DNA of 64,000 bases from Kryptolebias marmoratus (GCF_001649575.2 NC_051443.1:7728750-7792749), one strand, 5' to 3'. Shown: positions 34,125-46,079, counted from the first letter of the stretch. The notes: generated from the sequence alone by a model not told the origin. Made by a program: numbers and translations.

Positions 34125-35157
34125 ATGCTGCAGAAAACAACCTCAAGCTTTTCACTGCCTCTAACAGGTTTTTTGTTCTGTATTTAGTTCCATCCATCCT
34201 CCCATCAACTCTGACCAGCTTCCCTGGCGTTGCTGAAGAAATGCATGCCCTCAGCATGATGCTGCCACCACCACGTTTCACAGTGGGGATGGTGTGCTCA
34301 GGGTGATGTGCAGTGTTAGTGCACATCACAGTGTTTTGCATTTTGGCCAAAATAATTCCATTTTCAACTCATCTGATCAGAGCAGCGTCTTTCACATGTT
34401 TGCTGTGTTCCTACGAGGCTTGTAGCAACCTGCAAACAGGACTTTTTATGGCTTTCATTTAACAATGATTGTCTTCTTGCCACTCTTCCATAAAGACCCG
34501 TTTTACAGAGTGCACAACTAACAGCTGTCCTGTGGACAGATTTCCCCTCCTGACCTGTGGATCTCTGCAGCTCCTCCAGAGTTACCATGGGGCTTCTGGA
34601 CTGCTTCTGCTAATTAGAGCTCTTTTTGCCCAGCCTGTCCATTAAGATGGATGTCCATGTTTTCGTAGGATTTGCAGTTCTGTTAGACTCTTTTCATTTT
34701 CAGATAATGATAAAACAGAGCTCAGTGAGACATTCAAAGCTTAGGATCTTGTTTTATAAACTAACTCTGCTTTAAATTTCTCAACAACTGTATCCCTGAC
34801 GTGTCTGGTGTGTTCTTTGGTCTTCATGATGCTGTTTGATCACTAATGTTTTGAAATAAACTTCTGATGCCTTCACAGAACAGCTATATCTCTACTGAGG
34901 GTAAATGACACACAGGCAAGTGGTGACTTTTATTAATTAATAAAGGTGGCTGAATACAAATGCACGCCACACGTTTTCGATTTTTATTTGTGAAAATGTT
35001 GAAAACCTGAATCATATTCCTCTTGCTTCACAATTATGTGCTACTATGTATTGGTCTATCTCATAAAATCCCAGTAAATATGTTTATGGTTGTGGTTGCA
35101 AGTAACAAAATGTGGAAAATTTCAAGGGAATTTGCATACTACATTAAGGCTCTGTAT
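34125..35157 (-). mobile_element. Tc1-type DNA transposon, left-truncated
   Basis: Same family as the element at 61130-63080. Blocks in common include gtatttagttccatccatc, ccatcaactctgaccagctt and gcatgatgctgccacca. The right terminus runs through tcataaaatcccagtaaat to ttaaggctctgtat at about 35157. The left terminus and the transposase C-terminal coding part are missing; the break is near 34130. Confidence 0.75.
34130..34620 (-). pseudogene. Tc1 transposase remnant
   Basis: The minus strand shows AHHPEHTIPTVKRGGGSIML and KLVRVDGRMDGTKYR, then in another frame GLYGRVARRQSLLNESHKKS. These are the central and helix-turn-helix-adjacent blocks of Tc1 transposase. At least one frameshift separates them (34120-34350 versus 34364-34588). 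The catalytic QQDN and PIEN blocks are absent, so this is non-functional. Confidence 0.75.
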
Positions 35158-36519
35158 TCCCAGCTCTGCAGAAGAGTTGCCCAGCTCAGTTAGAACAAAC
35201 ATCAATGAATAGATGGTCCTTCTTATAGACAGTTGAGGCCCAAATTTGAACATAAGTGTCTTTGGAGCAGAATACGAGTTCAGTGTTTGTTACAATAATG
35301 TTTTAGCTGGGCTCAAATAGAGCCACCTTCATGATTGTAAAAACTTCAACTTTCAGCTAATATAGCTGTATAAACCAATAAGTTTGTTTCATAAAATCAA
35401 CCAGTATGTTTCACTCACTTCATGCTGGCACTCATATTACTGGCTCATCTGACAATCAGGGTGACAGGTGCCTTGTTTTGTGTGGGGCTGCACAGCATTT
35501 TTATCTCTTTGATATATTTGTCCAATAAAAATGAATGTACTAAAATTTAATCAGACTAACATGGTGGGAAATAGTAATTTTTGAACATTCAGTGTAATTA
35601 GATCAGAAATGTCTAATCAACTCTTTCGACCAACAAAAAGGCTTATGGACTACTGGAACAACATTTGAAACATTGGCAGGCCGTGCTGAATTTCCCACTT
35701 GGCTGCTGTTGAAAAAATGAACTGTGAAGAGCTTGTTTGAATATTTGTGGAAGTATAATTTGACATGGTTTTTTTTTTTTTCTTTTCTGACTAATCTCGA
35801 CTCAGACTGTACAGTGATTGAAATAAAACTGAACATCAGACACATCTCACCACCCACATCATCTCATTCCCTCTGTTTTCCTTGTTTTTAATCCTGGTGC
35901 TTCCTTTTTGAAGCAGAATTACGTAAAGAGACGCTGGCTTTCTGGTTTTGTCAGCATTTCTAAGGATGTGGTTTGAATCTAAACCTTGCACATGGATAAA
36001 CTGTCTGCATTGTGAACAGCTGGATGAGCTCAGTGCTGTATATTTTGGCTGACAATAAAAAAGATGAATGATCAGTGTAAAAGATTAGTGAATTTCTACA
36101 GATTAGTTTAGTGAACATTGCTGCCTTGAACTGCAAAACATAGCCCACCTATAAACTCTTGTGTAGTGTTGCACAACTAAAACAAAATTTTAATATCCAT
36201 TTCTCAGGTAAGGAGTCTACAAAAACCCCCATGGTTTTAAATTTTTAATCTGTAGTTTAATAACTTTCAGGCCAGACAAGAAGAAAGAAACCCAACACCA
36301 ACACGATCTTAGAATCGGCATCATAAAATTTAAATGTTATTCATAAATTAACCCCTTGAAGAGAGACTGCATTGGCAAAAAGTCCTGTTAAGTTTCAACA
36401 TCAAACTAAAAAGAATTTGTAGGGTTCAAAATACCCTTTAAATGTTCAAAGAATCCTGACAATTTCTTTAACCAAAAAAAAAAACATAAGACCTAAAGCA
36501 GTATTGAATGTTAGTGGTT
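35158..36519. other. No gene seen
   Basis: AT-rich, unrecognised. Confidence 0.5.
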
Positions 36520-37115
36520 TTCAGGTTCAAGCTGAGGAGTTCAAGTATTTGGGAGTCTTGTGCACAAAGATGGAGTGGGAGAAGCTTTGTCCTCATTAAT
36601 AAGGGCATTGGTTTGGTCTGTCATGGTGAAGAAAGAACTGAGGTCTAACTCTTAACTACAGCTCTCTCTAAGTTCCAGCCCTCATCTATGGTTATGAGGT
36701 TTGGATCATGACCTAAAGAAGGAGAGGGGAGATACAAGCGGCTGAAATGAGCTTCCTTTGTAGGGTGGCCAGGCTCAGTCTTAGAGAAAAGGTTAGACGC
36801 TTCATTATCTGAGGGGAGCTCGGAGTAGAGTTGCTGCTCTTTCGCATCAAAAGGAGTCAGTTGCGGTGGTTCGAGCATTGGATAAGGATGCCTCCCGGGT
36901 GCATCTCTTTGAAGATTTTCCAAGGTCATCTCTCTGGAACGAGACCCCTAGGCAGACCCAGAACTTGCTGGAGGCATTATGTATTCCCAGAACACTTTGG
37001 GATCTCACTGGAGAGTGTTGCTGAAAAAAGGGATGTCTGGCTTTTCCTCCTAAACCTGTTGCTGCCACGTCCTGACCACAGATAAGTTGTAGAACATGAA
37101 ATGGTGGATGGATTT
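36520..37115 (+). mobile_element. LINE 3' end with reverse-transcriptase C-terminal remnant
   Basis: Plus-strand translation in several frames gives the familiar C-terminal tail of a fish non-LTR retrotransposon. It reads AEMSFLCRVARLSLREKVR, QLRWFEHWIRMPPGCISL, RPLGRPRTCWRHYVFPE and WLFLLNLLLPRPDHR. It is followed by atggtggatgga, the degenerate ATGG-type tail. The upstream polymerase domain is missing and there are frameshifts and stops. The clade is not certain. Confidence 0.78.
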
Positions 37116-38849
37116 TTTTTGGTTTTCAGGTATTCATACATGACACAAATATCGTCCCTTTAAAAAAAAAAAATCACATGGGTTCAGAAACATTTCTGAT
37201 AATTAAATCTTGTGAACACAACTTATCAGTGCACCTTATTGTTTATAATCCATCAAACAACAACAACAACAAAAAAAATCCTTATGTTAGCAAGCCATTC
37301 AAAAGTCACCATCTGTAAAGGTAATTTGGTGTGTTTGACTGCATGGCATGAGAAATAAACATTTTTGTAAACAAAATTTAAAAATCACTAATGCTGAACC
37401 AAATACTGTGCACTTGGGTGGAGTGGTAAATGTAATCATACCAAACCATCACAGTGCAGATGTTGTTTCTTTTTCCTGTTCTGACCCCATACCACACCAT
37501 GACCCCAAAAGAGAGGTAGCCAAACCAAAAATAAACTGATTTCCACTTACAACACTGATGTAGATGTTGACCAGATTTGCTACCAAATAAAAGCATGAGA
37601 CCATTACGGAAAAAGATAAAACATAACAAAGACCACATCTGTTAAGAAGCTATGTTTTTGAAGTTTTTATGTGGATTATCTGCAAAGTTACCGATCATTT
37701 GTTTTGTTTTCAAACCTTTATTCACATTTTGACAAGAGAATATAAAGAAGTGACTGTTGATGTTCGTGTTCCAGCCAGTGAGACCAAAGAGGGCTGACCA
37801 AATAGAGCTCCAGAGTGTTTGCCAAACAGAAGCCAGAAAAAGTTCAGTGAAAGCTGCAGAATAAATTGAACAGAAATGAAATTGATATGTCACCTTTTAT
37901 ATTAAAATTCTGTTCTCAGCCACCTAAAATCTAAAAAGCTTGCATTGGAGGTAGGGTGTCTCTGCTTTTGAATTGGTTCCATTAGTGTAACAGCACACTT
38001 TTAACAGAGCTGAACACCTCTGTCCTCGATAATGCCTATCTAGACTGTGAAGCAGTAAGTCTTGTGTTTGTTGTGGCTGTCACAGCGTATTAGGCTGTTT
38101 GGAGACTTCGAGAAGCAATTAAAGTGCCTAGATATCCCACTGACGCCTTGAAATAGACACTACTGCTCTGTGAACTACTGTAAACTACCATACATGGCCC
38201 TGTTTTCTACCAAACTTTTGTCAAGGAGTGGTTCCTTTCATCCCATCGCTGTGATCGAGAGGTCACCCAGATATTACAGCACCCCTGGGAGACTTCACAC
38301 AACTCATTCCACAGACCTTTAGAGCTTCAGACATCCAGACTTTCCACAGATAGAAACACTGTCTAACCTACTGCCTGCTGATGGAACAGTCATCTGCAGA
38401 AAATATCCAGGTCTGCATCAAGTTAGTCCAAAAACACACATTTCTATTCATGTTGTTCAGCAGAAAAAAAAGGTTGTTGTTGGTCGAATACTGAACTTAT
38501 GGAAATTTAAAACTACTTGTTCTTTCCCTACAATGGCTGAAAATTAGATTTTTTTTTGCCTTGCACGCAAAAAGCTGCTGTTAATTAAGGTAGCTAATGA
38601 GAACCAGTAGATATCTGTAGGCATCAAGCTTAAAGCATTGATGAAAAAAGGCATCTTAATGAAAATAAAGGGAGAATTAGTGTTAAAGAACAACCCCCTC
38701 CACCCCTAACATTACTTTGATCTGTGTATAGTCTTTTCAGAGTTTACCTTTTTTCCAATCTAAGGGTTTACATATTAGGAGAAAGCTCAGCCGGTCCCAA
38801 TCAGATCTAATTACAGGACTATCATTCACTGAAGGGACACATATCATCC
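37116..38849. other. No gene seen
   Basis: AT-rich, unrecognised. The paired short frames around 37348-37638 on opposite strands are without domains. Confidence 0.5.
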
Positions 38850-39035
38850 ACTGCCTTGAATGCAAGAGTTTCAAACTATGATCATCTTAGGCTGAGAAAC
38901 AATGCAGTTGTAGCCGATTTGGTCAAACCTCAAAAATAACAGAATTCACAATCATATGCGATACTGCAGCTTCTTGCATGATCAGTTAGCGCTGGGTGTT
39001 GGGGATCAATATTTGTGTAACTGACTGAAATGTTG
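38850..39035 (+). repeat. Family X repeat copy (5' part)
   Basis: tgccttgaatgcaagagttt, cagttgtagccgatttggtc and ttcttgcatgatcagttagc, then gtgtaactgactgaaatg. It abuts the deleted Tc1 element at 39045. Confidence 0.55.
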
Positions 39036-39044
39036 GTGGTGAGC

Positions 39045-39480
39045 AACATATCACAACCTCAGATGAACAATAACATTGTGTCAATCTAATCAGAAGCAAA
39101 ATGCAGATGCAGCATACACCATATGATTCAATTACTTATTAAACCACCTTTTTCAGAAAAACTTAACTTTGTCAGTCTCTCTCTCACATCGATGTTGAGG
39201 AATTTTGTCTTTGATCAACTCAGTAACTACAAGGTCACCAGGTCCTGCTGCAAAACACGCCCAAATCATCACACCTCCACTGCCGTGTGCAATGTCTTTT
39301 TTTCATCCTTGGTATTGTGTTAACACACAACTGTATGCTCCAGAGCAACAAACTGCTATAATTTCTGCTTTTCTAGAGGTTGTTACACAGATGATAAATG
39401 CATTTTATTAGCATTAATTAAATTGCTGCTAATTTTCCTTCTTGGTTCTAATGGAAGAAGTGAATTGGAATAATTCTTAA
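39045..39480 (-). mobile_element. Internally deleted Tc1-type element
   Basis: The left end, caacctcagatgaacaataa, is followed by minus-strand C-terminal text (gtctctctctcacatcgatg and ttgaggaattt). It then jumps to the N-terminal start region (tattgtgttaacacacaact). Most of the gene is therefore deleted, as in a MITE. Confidence 0.55.
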
Positions 39481-39566
39481 AGACTAATTCTGTTTTTTCT
39501 ATATAAAGACATTGCAAAACCTTACTTTTCATTGTACACAGTCAGTGGGCTACTGAAGCACACTAA

Positions 39567-39568
<2 letters not shown>

Positions 39569-39626
<58 letters not shown>
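39569..39626. repeat. (AT)n microsatellite
   Basis: About 28 AT units after ctaactgt. It sits between inverted 9-mers GGGCTACTG and CAGTAGCCC. Confidence 0.95.
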
Positions 39627-39630
<4 letters not shown>

Positions 39631-39662
39631 AAATAATAAATAATGTATTTTTCCAGTAGCCC

Positions 39663-41499
39663 ATTTCTCAACAAAATGTCCTCATTTCTCACCATCTGAC
39701 ATGGACCTTGTTAATCCAGGCAACGTCCGAGCCGACATGGCTTCAGTTCTGAGTCTCTCGCTCATTATGTAGCTAAGGTTGCTCATAGGTTTGCACCAGG
39801 TTTCACTTAGCTTTTATTTATGTCGGTAAAAGTCTCCTTAAGATTAAAAAGTTTTTTTTTCAAGACAGACCTGGACCAAGAAGGCAGTCAAACATACCAC
39901 AAATATATCACATGACAATACAAGTACAGCTGATATTCAGCAGCATATACAAGTAAACAACTGAGCCAGCTTCCACACCCAGAGCAGCAGCAGCAGCTTT
40001 GAAAATAGTTACACCTATGAAGCGAACTATATTCTCTCCTTTAGAGCGGGTTTAAACTTCTCCATAGTAACCAGTTCTGACAATGTCAAGTCTTTGTAAA
40101 TTAAATTAAATGAGGTTCTTCTCAAAACATGCAAGTCCTTTGACGATTCAATGAAATAATGTAATTAATTTAAAATCTAATAATTAATTTTACTGAAAGT
40201 GTAGTTTATCAGACCGACTCGGTTATCTCCAGACCTTGGTCTGAGGTCAGTCTCTTCTCTGTGATCTAAATGTATCCATTTGTCAGACACTTCAGAACAT
40301 GAGTGGCACATTATAATAAGATCATAATGGAGTTAATGTGAGTGAATCAGGACCAGACGTCTTTAAAATTGTAAACAAGTTCAACTTTGTGCTTTTTGTC
40401 CAGCACAAGGTTTACTTGTGATTTTTTTTGACTTGATTCGTCTGTCTTAGAAAGAGACAACGAGGGGGGTTTTGCTGGCGTTCAGGAGCTCTGCCGCTTC
40501 AGCCATGGCAACAGCCTCACATTCTAAGTTTCAAGTGATTAATCTGCTCAGTAAATAGTTCTTTGCCTCTGTTGTGTCAGACAACCTTGTCCGCTCAGCG
40601 TTCTGATCTGCGCCGTGTTATTCTGCAGCATTATCCTTTTGCCTTGAGTGCGTCGCTTTTGTTGCTGCTGCTTTTCTGTGAGGTGTATTAATTCTGCAGA
40701 CTGAGCGGTTTGTTGGAAAACAAAAAACGGCTGATTTTATGATTATTTCTTTTCTGCCTGACTGAAAGCTGTGATCATTGTAAGCAGCTGCTCTGCTTTT
40801 TTTCCAACAACAAAAGACCTGAAGGCTCAGAGCTCTTAGAAGCAATTTAAATGAGATCTGAAGGTCTGAAATAAAATCTTCAGGCATACAACCTGATTAA
40901 AGTGTCCATTTAGTTACATGCATCTTATTTATATTGATTCTTGGTTGACAGTTTCAAATCAAACTCTTGCTGTCACAACAATTAATTAGATTTCCCACGA
41001 ACAGAACACAAAACTGCCACCGACCTGCTATTTCTCATCAGCATGTTTGTTATTTTATCCTCACAACATAACCACAATTTCTCGCCATTATTGAAATAAT
41101 GGAGAGAAATTACTAATAAACACAATCTGTGTGTTAACAGACTTCACAACATCTGGGCTTTAATTATTTATCTGATGACTAAATCCACATTCCTCTGACA
41201 CATGAGGAAATTAAATATATAACATCTGAAGCATGACTCAGCTGTTAAATCCAACCTGCAACTCTGCAAATCATCATTTGTAGTCATTGATTTTTCATTA
41301 ACAGTTATTGCTGTTGTGTGAATTCAATGCTTTAGTAGTTAGCTAATGAAGGAATCGAGTGGCAGGGTTCCCAACTGTGCTCATTTTCTAAGAACCAAGC
41401 TGTCATCTAAATTGAACCAACGATGATCTAAAATCAAAAACAATGAGATAAAAGCCTAAATTGTTGTTGGACAAAAGAATATTGTTATCAGACAGTAAG
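39663..41499. other. No gene seen
   Basis: Unrecognised. 40580-41340 is repeat-free with AT-rich homeodomain-like motifs (ctttaattatttatctgatg, gtcattgatttttcattaac), a weak conserved-element candidate. Confidence 0.45.
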
Positions 41500-41740
41500 C
41501 ATCAGTCATAAGAAAAAGAAAAATACACCCTTTTCACATTCTAGGGTTTTACCTATCAGAACAATAAAAATTATCTGTTCTTTACTATGTTTTAAAATGA
41601 TTAAAATCCAACCTCAAGTGTTGAAAAACACACAACAAATTCCACCATGGCATTATTTATCATATAAAAACAAAGACAAATTGGAAAAAGCTGGGTGAAA
41701 ACTAAGTCCAACCTGCTCTGGACAGGTGTGCGTTAACACA

Positions 41741-41900
41741 ATGCCAAGACAGAAAGACATCAGCAGTGACCTTAGAGAAGCAACTGTTGCTGCCCATCAA
41801 TCTGGGAAGGGTTATAGGCCATTTCCAAACAGGATAGGTGACATGCTGATATGTGTGGTAAGGCCTCAGTCATATACTAATCAACCAAATGTTCCTGCCT
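41741..41900 (+). pseudogene. Tc1 transposase N-terminal remnant
   Basis: ATG at 41741 followed by PRQKDISSDLREATVAAHQS and GKGYRPF, the start of the Tc1-type DNA-binding domain. The frame loses homology after about 25 codons at a small deletion (gggttataggcc). The rest of the gene is scattered at 42930-43740 in several frames. Confidence 0.75.
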
Positions 41901-42279
41901 TTTTACGATGTTGGGAATTGAGACCAGCAGGATCAGTTTTAAAGAAGCTGCCATGTTGCATTTTGAAACCAAAGTCTGTGCACTAGCAATATGGGGTTTT
42001 GAGGCCTGCCTTCTCCTCTGCACACAGTCAAGGTGTTACATAAGTTTTCTTTTATGCATGAAATAACTAATTGTGTTAAAAAAAGTAGTACTAGAACATA
42101 CAGCAGCAAGGCACGAACTATATGAATTAATGTCTTGTTTGTTTACATGGAAAGGGTGAGACTTAAAATGTGTACTGGAACCAGCTGACAGGGAAGTCAG
42201 TCCTGTTCTGGCTTCAGTGTCCAAGTTCTGTCCGAGGTCTACTTTTTACAGTTTATTGGTAAGGCATATTGCATCATTA

Positions 42280-42752
42280 GGCCCGAGCAGCGACAGTGCT
42301 GCGAAGGCCTCTTGTGTTTCATGGAATTCTTATTATTATTCCGTTCCCTCCGAGATCGCAAATTTGGAGGCCTAAACATATTCAAAAACTCACCAAACTT
42401 CACCAAAAATTGTCCCCTGCGTGAAATCGCGTGATTTTAATGGAATCAAAAGTGGGCGTGGCCAAACTGCTCCACAGCGCCCCCTAACGTGAGATAGGAC
42501 GTGGGTAGAACACCCCATGTCCCCACATGTGCTCTAATTCTAAAACCATTTGACGTAGAAAGGTGAAACTTCACAGCATGCCACAGGAATCGTACCGATA
42601 CCGACCGAAGGGAATTTCAGACATTTGCCGAAAGCGCCACCTAGTGTAAGTGCGCGAGAGCGTACAGGGCGGTCGCCAGAGTTCCCGCGGTCGCCATAGG
42701 CCGAAGCGGCGCTGAGCTGCGAGGGCCGTCCAACGCTGCTCACAGCTTTAAT
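42280..42752 (+). repeat. Dispersed repeat starting GGCCCGAGCAGCGACAGTGC
   Basis: I recognise this as a very common percomorph repeat. It opens with a hairpin-forming block (42280-42309) and contains gtgggcgtggccaaactgct, ccacagcgccccctaacg and a GC-rich tail (gcggtcgccagagttcccgc, gctgcgagggccgtccaac). It ends ctcacagctttaattt. It is far more CpG-rich than its surroundings. The minus-strand frame 42540-42743 is not a gene. The class is unknown to me; it is probably a non-autonomous DNA element. Confidence 0.6.
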
Positions 42753-43388
42753 TTCCTGTTGCTTTTCTAGTAGTTGGTTAAAATATTTGTTCCAAGTCTT
42801 TGGATTTATTGGATCTATCTGTATTTAGACCCACTTTTGTGCATCAGCAAACAGGCACTTTTAATATACTGTCTTCTATTGTTTGATTACTCACAAATGA
42901 AAAACATTTACAGGAAGACAGGTGCAAATCTTGTGGCAACAATTTCACCCCAAGGTCAGACCACGCAATCCATCCATCTGCTACTTTTCCATGATTGGGC
43001 TCCAGGATCTCCTCTCAGTGGGACATGTCTAGAAAACCTATACAGAGAAGCACCCAGAAGGCATCTTATTTAGATCCCTGAACCACCTCAGCTGACTCCT
43101 TTCAGTGCAGTGAAAACCGAACATTGCATATCGGCACAAAACACTTCGTATCAACTGTGAAGCATGGTGATGGAGCAGTGATGATTGACCTTGTCTTTTA
43201 GAAACAGGACCTGAGCACTTTATAGTCATTGAGTCAGGCAGGAACTCCTCTGCATACCAAAGTATTCTAGAGTCAAATGTGAGTCTGTCTGTCTGACAGC
43301 TAATGACAGACAATGACCCCAAACACAGCAGCTAATTAACCACAGAACTGCTAAATACAAGAAGGATCAAGGTGCTGCAATGGTCTAG

Positions 43389-43620
43389 TCCAGGACTGTC
43401 AAACTCCAGGCCTTGAGGGCCACTGTCCTGGAAGTTTTAGGTTTTTCTGCTCCAACACACCTGAACCAAATGGTTTAATTACCTATTCACCAAATCATCA
43501 AGTTCTCCAGAAGCATGTCCACGAGCCATTCATTTAAACCAGGGGTTTTTAAGCAAGAACACATCTAAACCATGCAGGAGAGCGACCCCCGAGGAACAGA
43601 GTTTGACACGTGTTTGAGTC
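43389..43620. mobile_element. hAT-like MITE nested in Tc1
   Basis: The left end, caggactgtcaaactccagg and ccttgagggccactgtcctg, is the typical opening of a widespread fish hAT non-autonomous family. The right end, gcaggagagcgacccccgag and gaacagagtttgacacg, is its partial inverse. The flanks ggtctagtc and gtttgagtc are consistent with a diverged 8-bp target duplication. It contains aacacacctgaaccaaatgg. Confidence 0.6.
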
Positions 43621-43994
43621 AAAGCCCAGACTTTAGCCTGACTGAAATGTCTGCAAACCTTAATGAACTGAAGTAAAAAGAGTGGCATAACAACTTCTCC
43701 ACAACCATGTAAGAAACTAACAAAGTAATACAGAAAATGATTATTTCAAGGTATTGCTACTAAAGGAGGTTCTACAAGCAAAAACGTCATGGGCTGGACT
43801 CAGTTTTTCAAACTCAGGTTTTCTATTTTGGCTTTGTTTTTGGTCAATAAATAATGATTTGGTGGACTCTCGTGTGTTTTGTACATTTGAGGTTAGGTTT
43901 AGAGTCTAATAAAGACCAAATCATTTTTATTATGGCCGGATACATAAAAACCTAGAATTCAAAGAGGGTATAAATACATTGTATTTTATGCTTT

Positions 43995-44105
43995 TCTCCA
44001 GGGTGTCCCCCGCCTCTCACACTGTGACTGCTGGAGATAGTCACCAGCTCCCCACTCCCCAGAAAGGAGAAGCGGGTAAAGAAAATGGATGGATGGATGG
44101 TTTTT
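43995..44105 (+). repeat. SINE tail
   Basis: ccagggtgtcccccgcctct, tgactgctggagatagtcac and aaagaaaatggatggatgga. Only the 3' 110 bases of the family are present, adjacent to the end of a Tc1 element. Confidence 0.65.
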
Positions 44106-45029
44106 GTACTTTAAAAGAAAATTAGTTCACTGACAGTAATGAGGCAAGCTTGCCTGTGAGCTAGTTCAGCCAGACAGTTTGAGCGGCACTGCTCCTTCAC
44201 ACATAATCTCACAGTCAAGCGCCTCTTAATCTATCACGCTTCACCTACCAATCTGGGTGGTCCTTTTAAGCAGCAAAACTTCCTGCCTCACTCTGCATAT
44301 CAGCACTGCTGGTATCTGCCACCCCTGTTTACTGCTGGCGCCACTACCTGCCTGCATCACTCTGCTGCTCGCACCTTTTCAGTGCCTCCATCGCCACAAA
44401 TCCACTTGTGGGCTTCAAGATCCATTAGATAACACTCTCTTTGCTCCATAGCGCGTAGAAAGAACATGATCAAGGATGGGATTGGAGCGCAGATGCCAAA
44501 AGCAAAGATATTTAAGCATTTATTCATGAGTTGTATGACTTAACTGAAGTCAAACCTAGTTTCCACTGTTTTGCAACACATTCTATTGGAGACAGGCAAG
44601 TTCACTACCCTTCCCCTCTTTTTATTCAGTCCAGTCTTTGTAATGTGAGCAGAATGGAGTTTTACATTGACTTATTGAGAAATACATGGACGTCACAGGA
44701 AAATATGTGGTCTTGAAGGCAGCTCTGTTGCGCTAAAATCTCAACTATCCTTTTACAATATAGTGTGAAACAAGTGTCTCTACTGTTCTCTTGACAAAAC
44801 TACATATAATAAATTGGACAGGAATTTCAAAGTTAAAACAAAATGAGGACCTCGATTAAGGCTGGCTGCAGTAGAAGTTTTAAGTTTATATAAATGAATG
44901 AGATGTTTTCCTGACTAAAAAAAAAAAATGAAAACACTTCAGATAATTTGTCCTTTGTTAATCCATGCAGTTCCTTCACTGCTGCTGTATGTTAAATATT
45001 AATTATTGTCCCTGGCCATGAAAGATGAG
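44106..45029. other. No gene seen
   Basis: Unrecognised AT-rich sequence. The 64-codon frame 44257-44451 is Leu/Cys-rich by chance composition and has no splice or promoter support. Confidence 0.45.
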
Positions 45030-45253
45030 CAATCATGCAAGTATTTGTTTGCAAAATATTTCTTAAACCCCTGAACAGATTTTAATAACACTCAGAAAGT
45101 AATCATTTGAAGTACATCAATTTGCTAACTTTTGGAGTCAGCTTGATTCAAAATGGCTGCCACAGTCAGCTGACTTTAAAAAAACAAAAAACAAAAATGG
45201 CTATAATTAAATACATTTTACAGATATGGTGCTACTAAAATTTGGTGTGGTAG
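45030..45253 (-). repeat. Family X repeat copy, interrupted by solo LTR A
   Basis: cttaaacccctgaacagatt, cactcagaaagtaatcattt and gattcaaaatggctgccaca, ending aaaatttggtgtggtag at the LTR insertion site. Confidence 0.62.
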
Positions 45254-45992
45254 TGACACGATTTCAGAGTATTGCCAAACGTGAGTAACCAGATGACGGA
45301 CAAGCACAATAGACAGTATTAAGGTAAGTGAGTTTATTCAGGATCGGGGGGGGGGAGCAGGATCTGAAATAGGATAAATATTAGGTTAGTCTCTTGGATG
45401 GTTTGCGGGTCAGTGGTTGATCTTGTTAAGGATGTTATGGTGGAGGCTTACAGAAGGTGATAGGGTGCAGGCTCGGAGGTGCGGTTCCAGGAGTCCCAGG
45501 TGAATATATACAAAGTGCAGGTAAGTGATTTTCAGGTGGTGGTCGGTCGTGGTAGCCACTTCAGTCGGTGAGTATTTACACAGTGCAGTCGGTAGGTTCG
45601 TTGGAGGCAGACATGCTCTGGAGAAGAGCCAGCAGGTGAGTTGGCACAGAACACAGAAGGTCAGGTTTTCAGGATGCCAGGTCTGACTTGTTGCAGCAGG
45701 AGTTTCCAGGTAGGTAGATCTTAGGCAGGTGCGTGGTGAGCAGAGACGGGATACTGGAGGTACACAGAGGACAAGCAGAGGTAAGTAATTTTCAGGAATA
45801 CAAAACCTTGGTTTCTGGCTGAGACTGTTTACCCTGTAGCAAACAATGCTTCAGCGACGAGCTGCTCCCTGCAACTGCCTTAAGAACCCTGGAGCCTGTT
45901 GATAAGACCTGCTGCAGCTGTGCGTAATTTGTGAGTCAGCCAATGAGAAGAACCGAGGGAGCCGAACAGGTAACAGATGGCAGATTGCCACA
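45254..45992 (-). mobile_element. Solo LTR, family A, nested in a family X copy
   Basis: The plus strand reads TGACACGATTTC...GATTGCCACA. The minus strand is therefore TGTGGCAATCTGCC...CGTGTCA with TG...CA termini. The flanking pentamer GGTAG is a perfect duplication (45249-45253 and 45993-45997). AATAAA is present near the minus-strand 3' end, inside ggtaagtgagtttatt, which is shared exactly with the copy at 1175-1639. Several internal near-repeats (caggtaagtgattttcagg, gaggtaagtaattttcagg) explain its greater length. Confidence 0.75.
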
Positions 45993-46079
45993 GGTAGTAG
46001 CTAACAATAAACTAACAGTCCAAGCGCATTATCTTTGTTTAAAGTTAATTGGCAATAACTTTTGGAATTTGTCCCGTCT

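Larger units (their letters stand above)
41500..43985 (+). mobile_element. Tc1-type transposon with three foreign segments
   Basis: The left end is at about 41505 (ataagaaaaagaaaaataca). The N-terminal coding start is at 41741. The element resumes at about 42900 with acaggaagacaggtgcaaat and ttcaccccaaggtcagacca. It is interrupted again at 43390-43620 by an hAT-like MITE, and runs to about 43985. Segment 42000-42900 is foreign and contains the repeat at 42280-42752. Text such as accaaagtattctagagtca and attgctactaaaggaggttc fixes the family. Confidence 0.7.

Noticed and set aside
36831..37085. 84-codon frame as a separate gene
   Set aside because: It is the C-terminal tail of a LINE reverse transcriptase (RMPPG, RPLGRPRT, LLPRPDHR).
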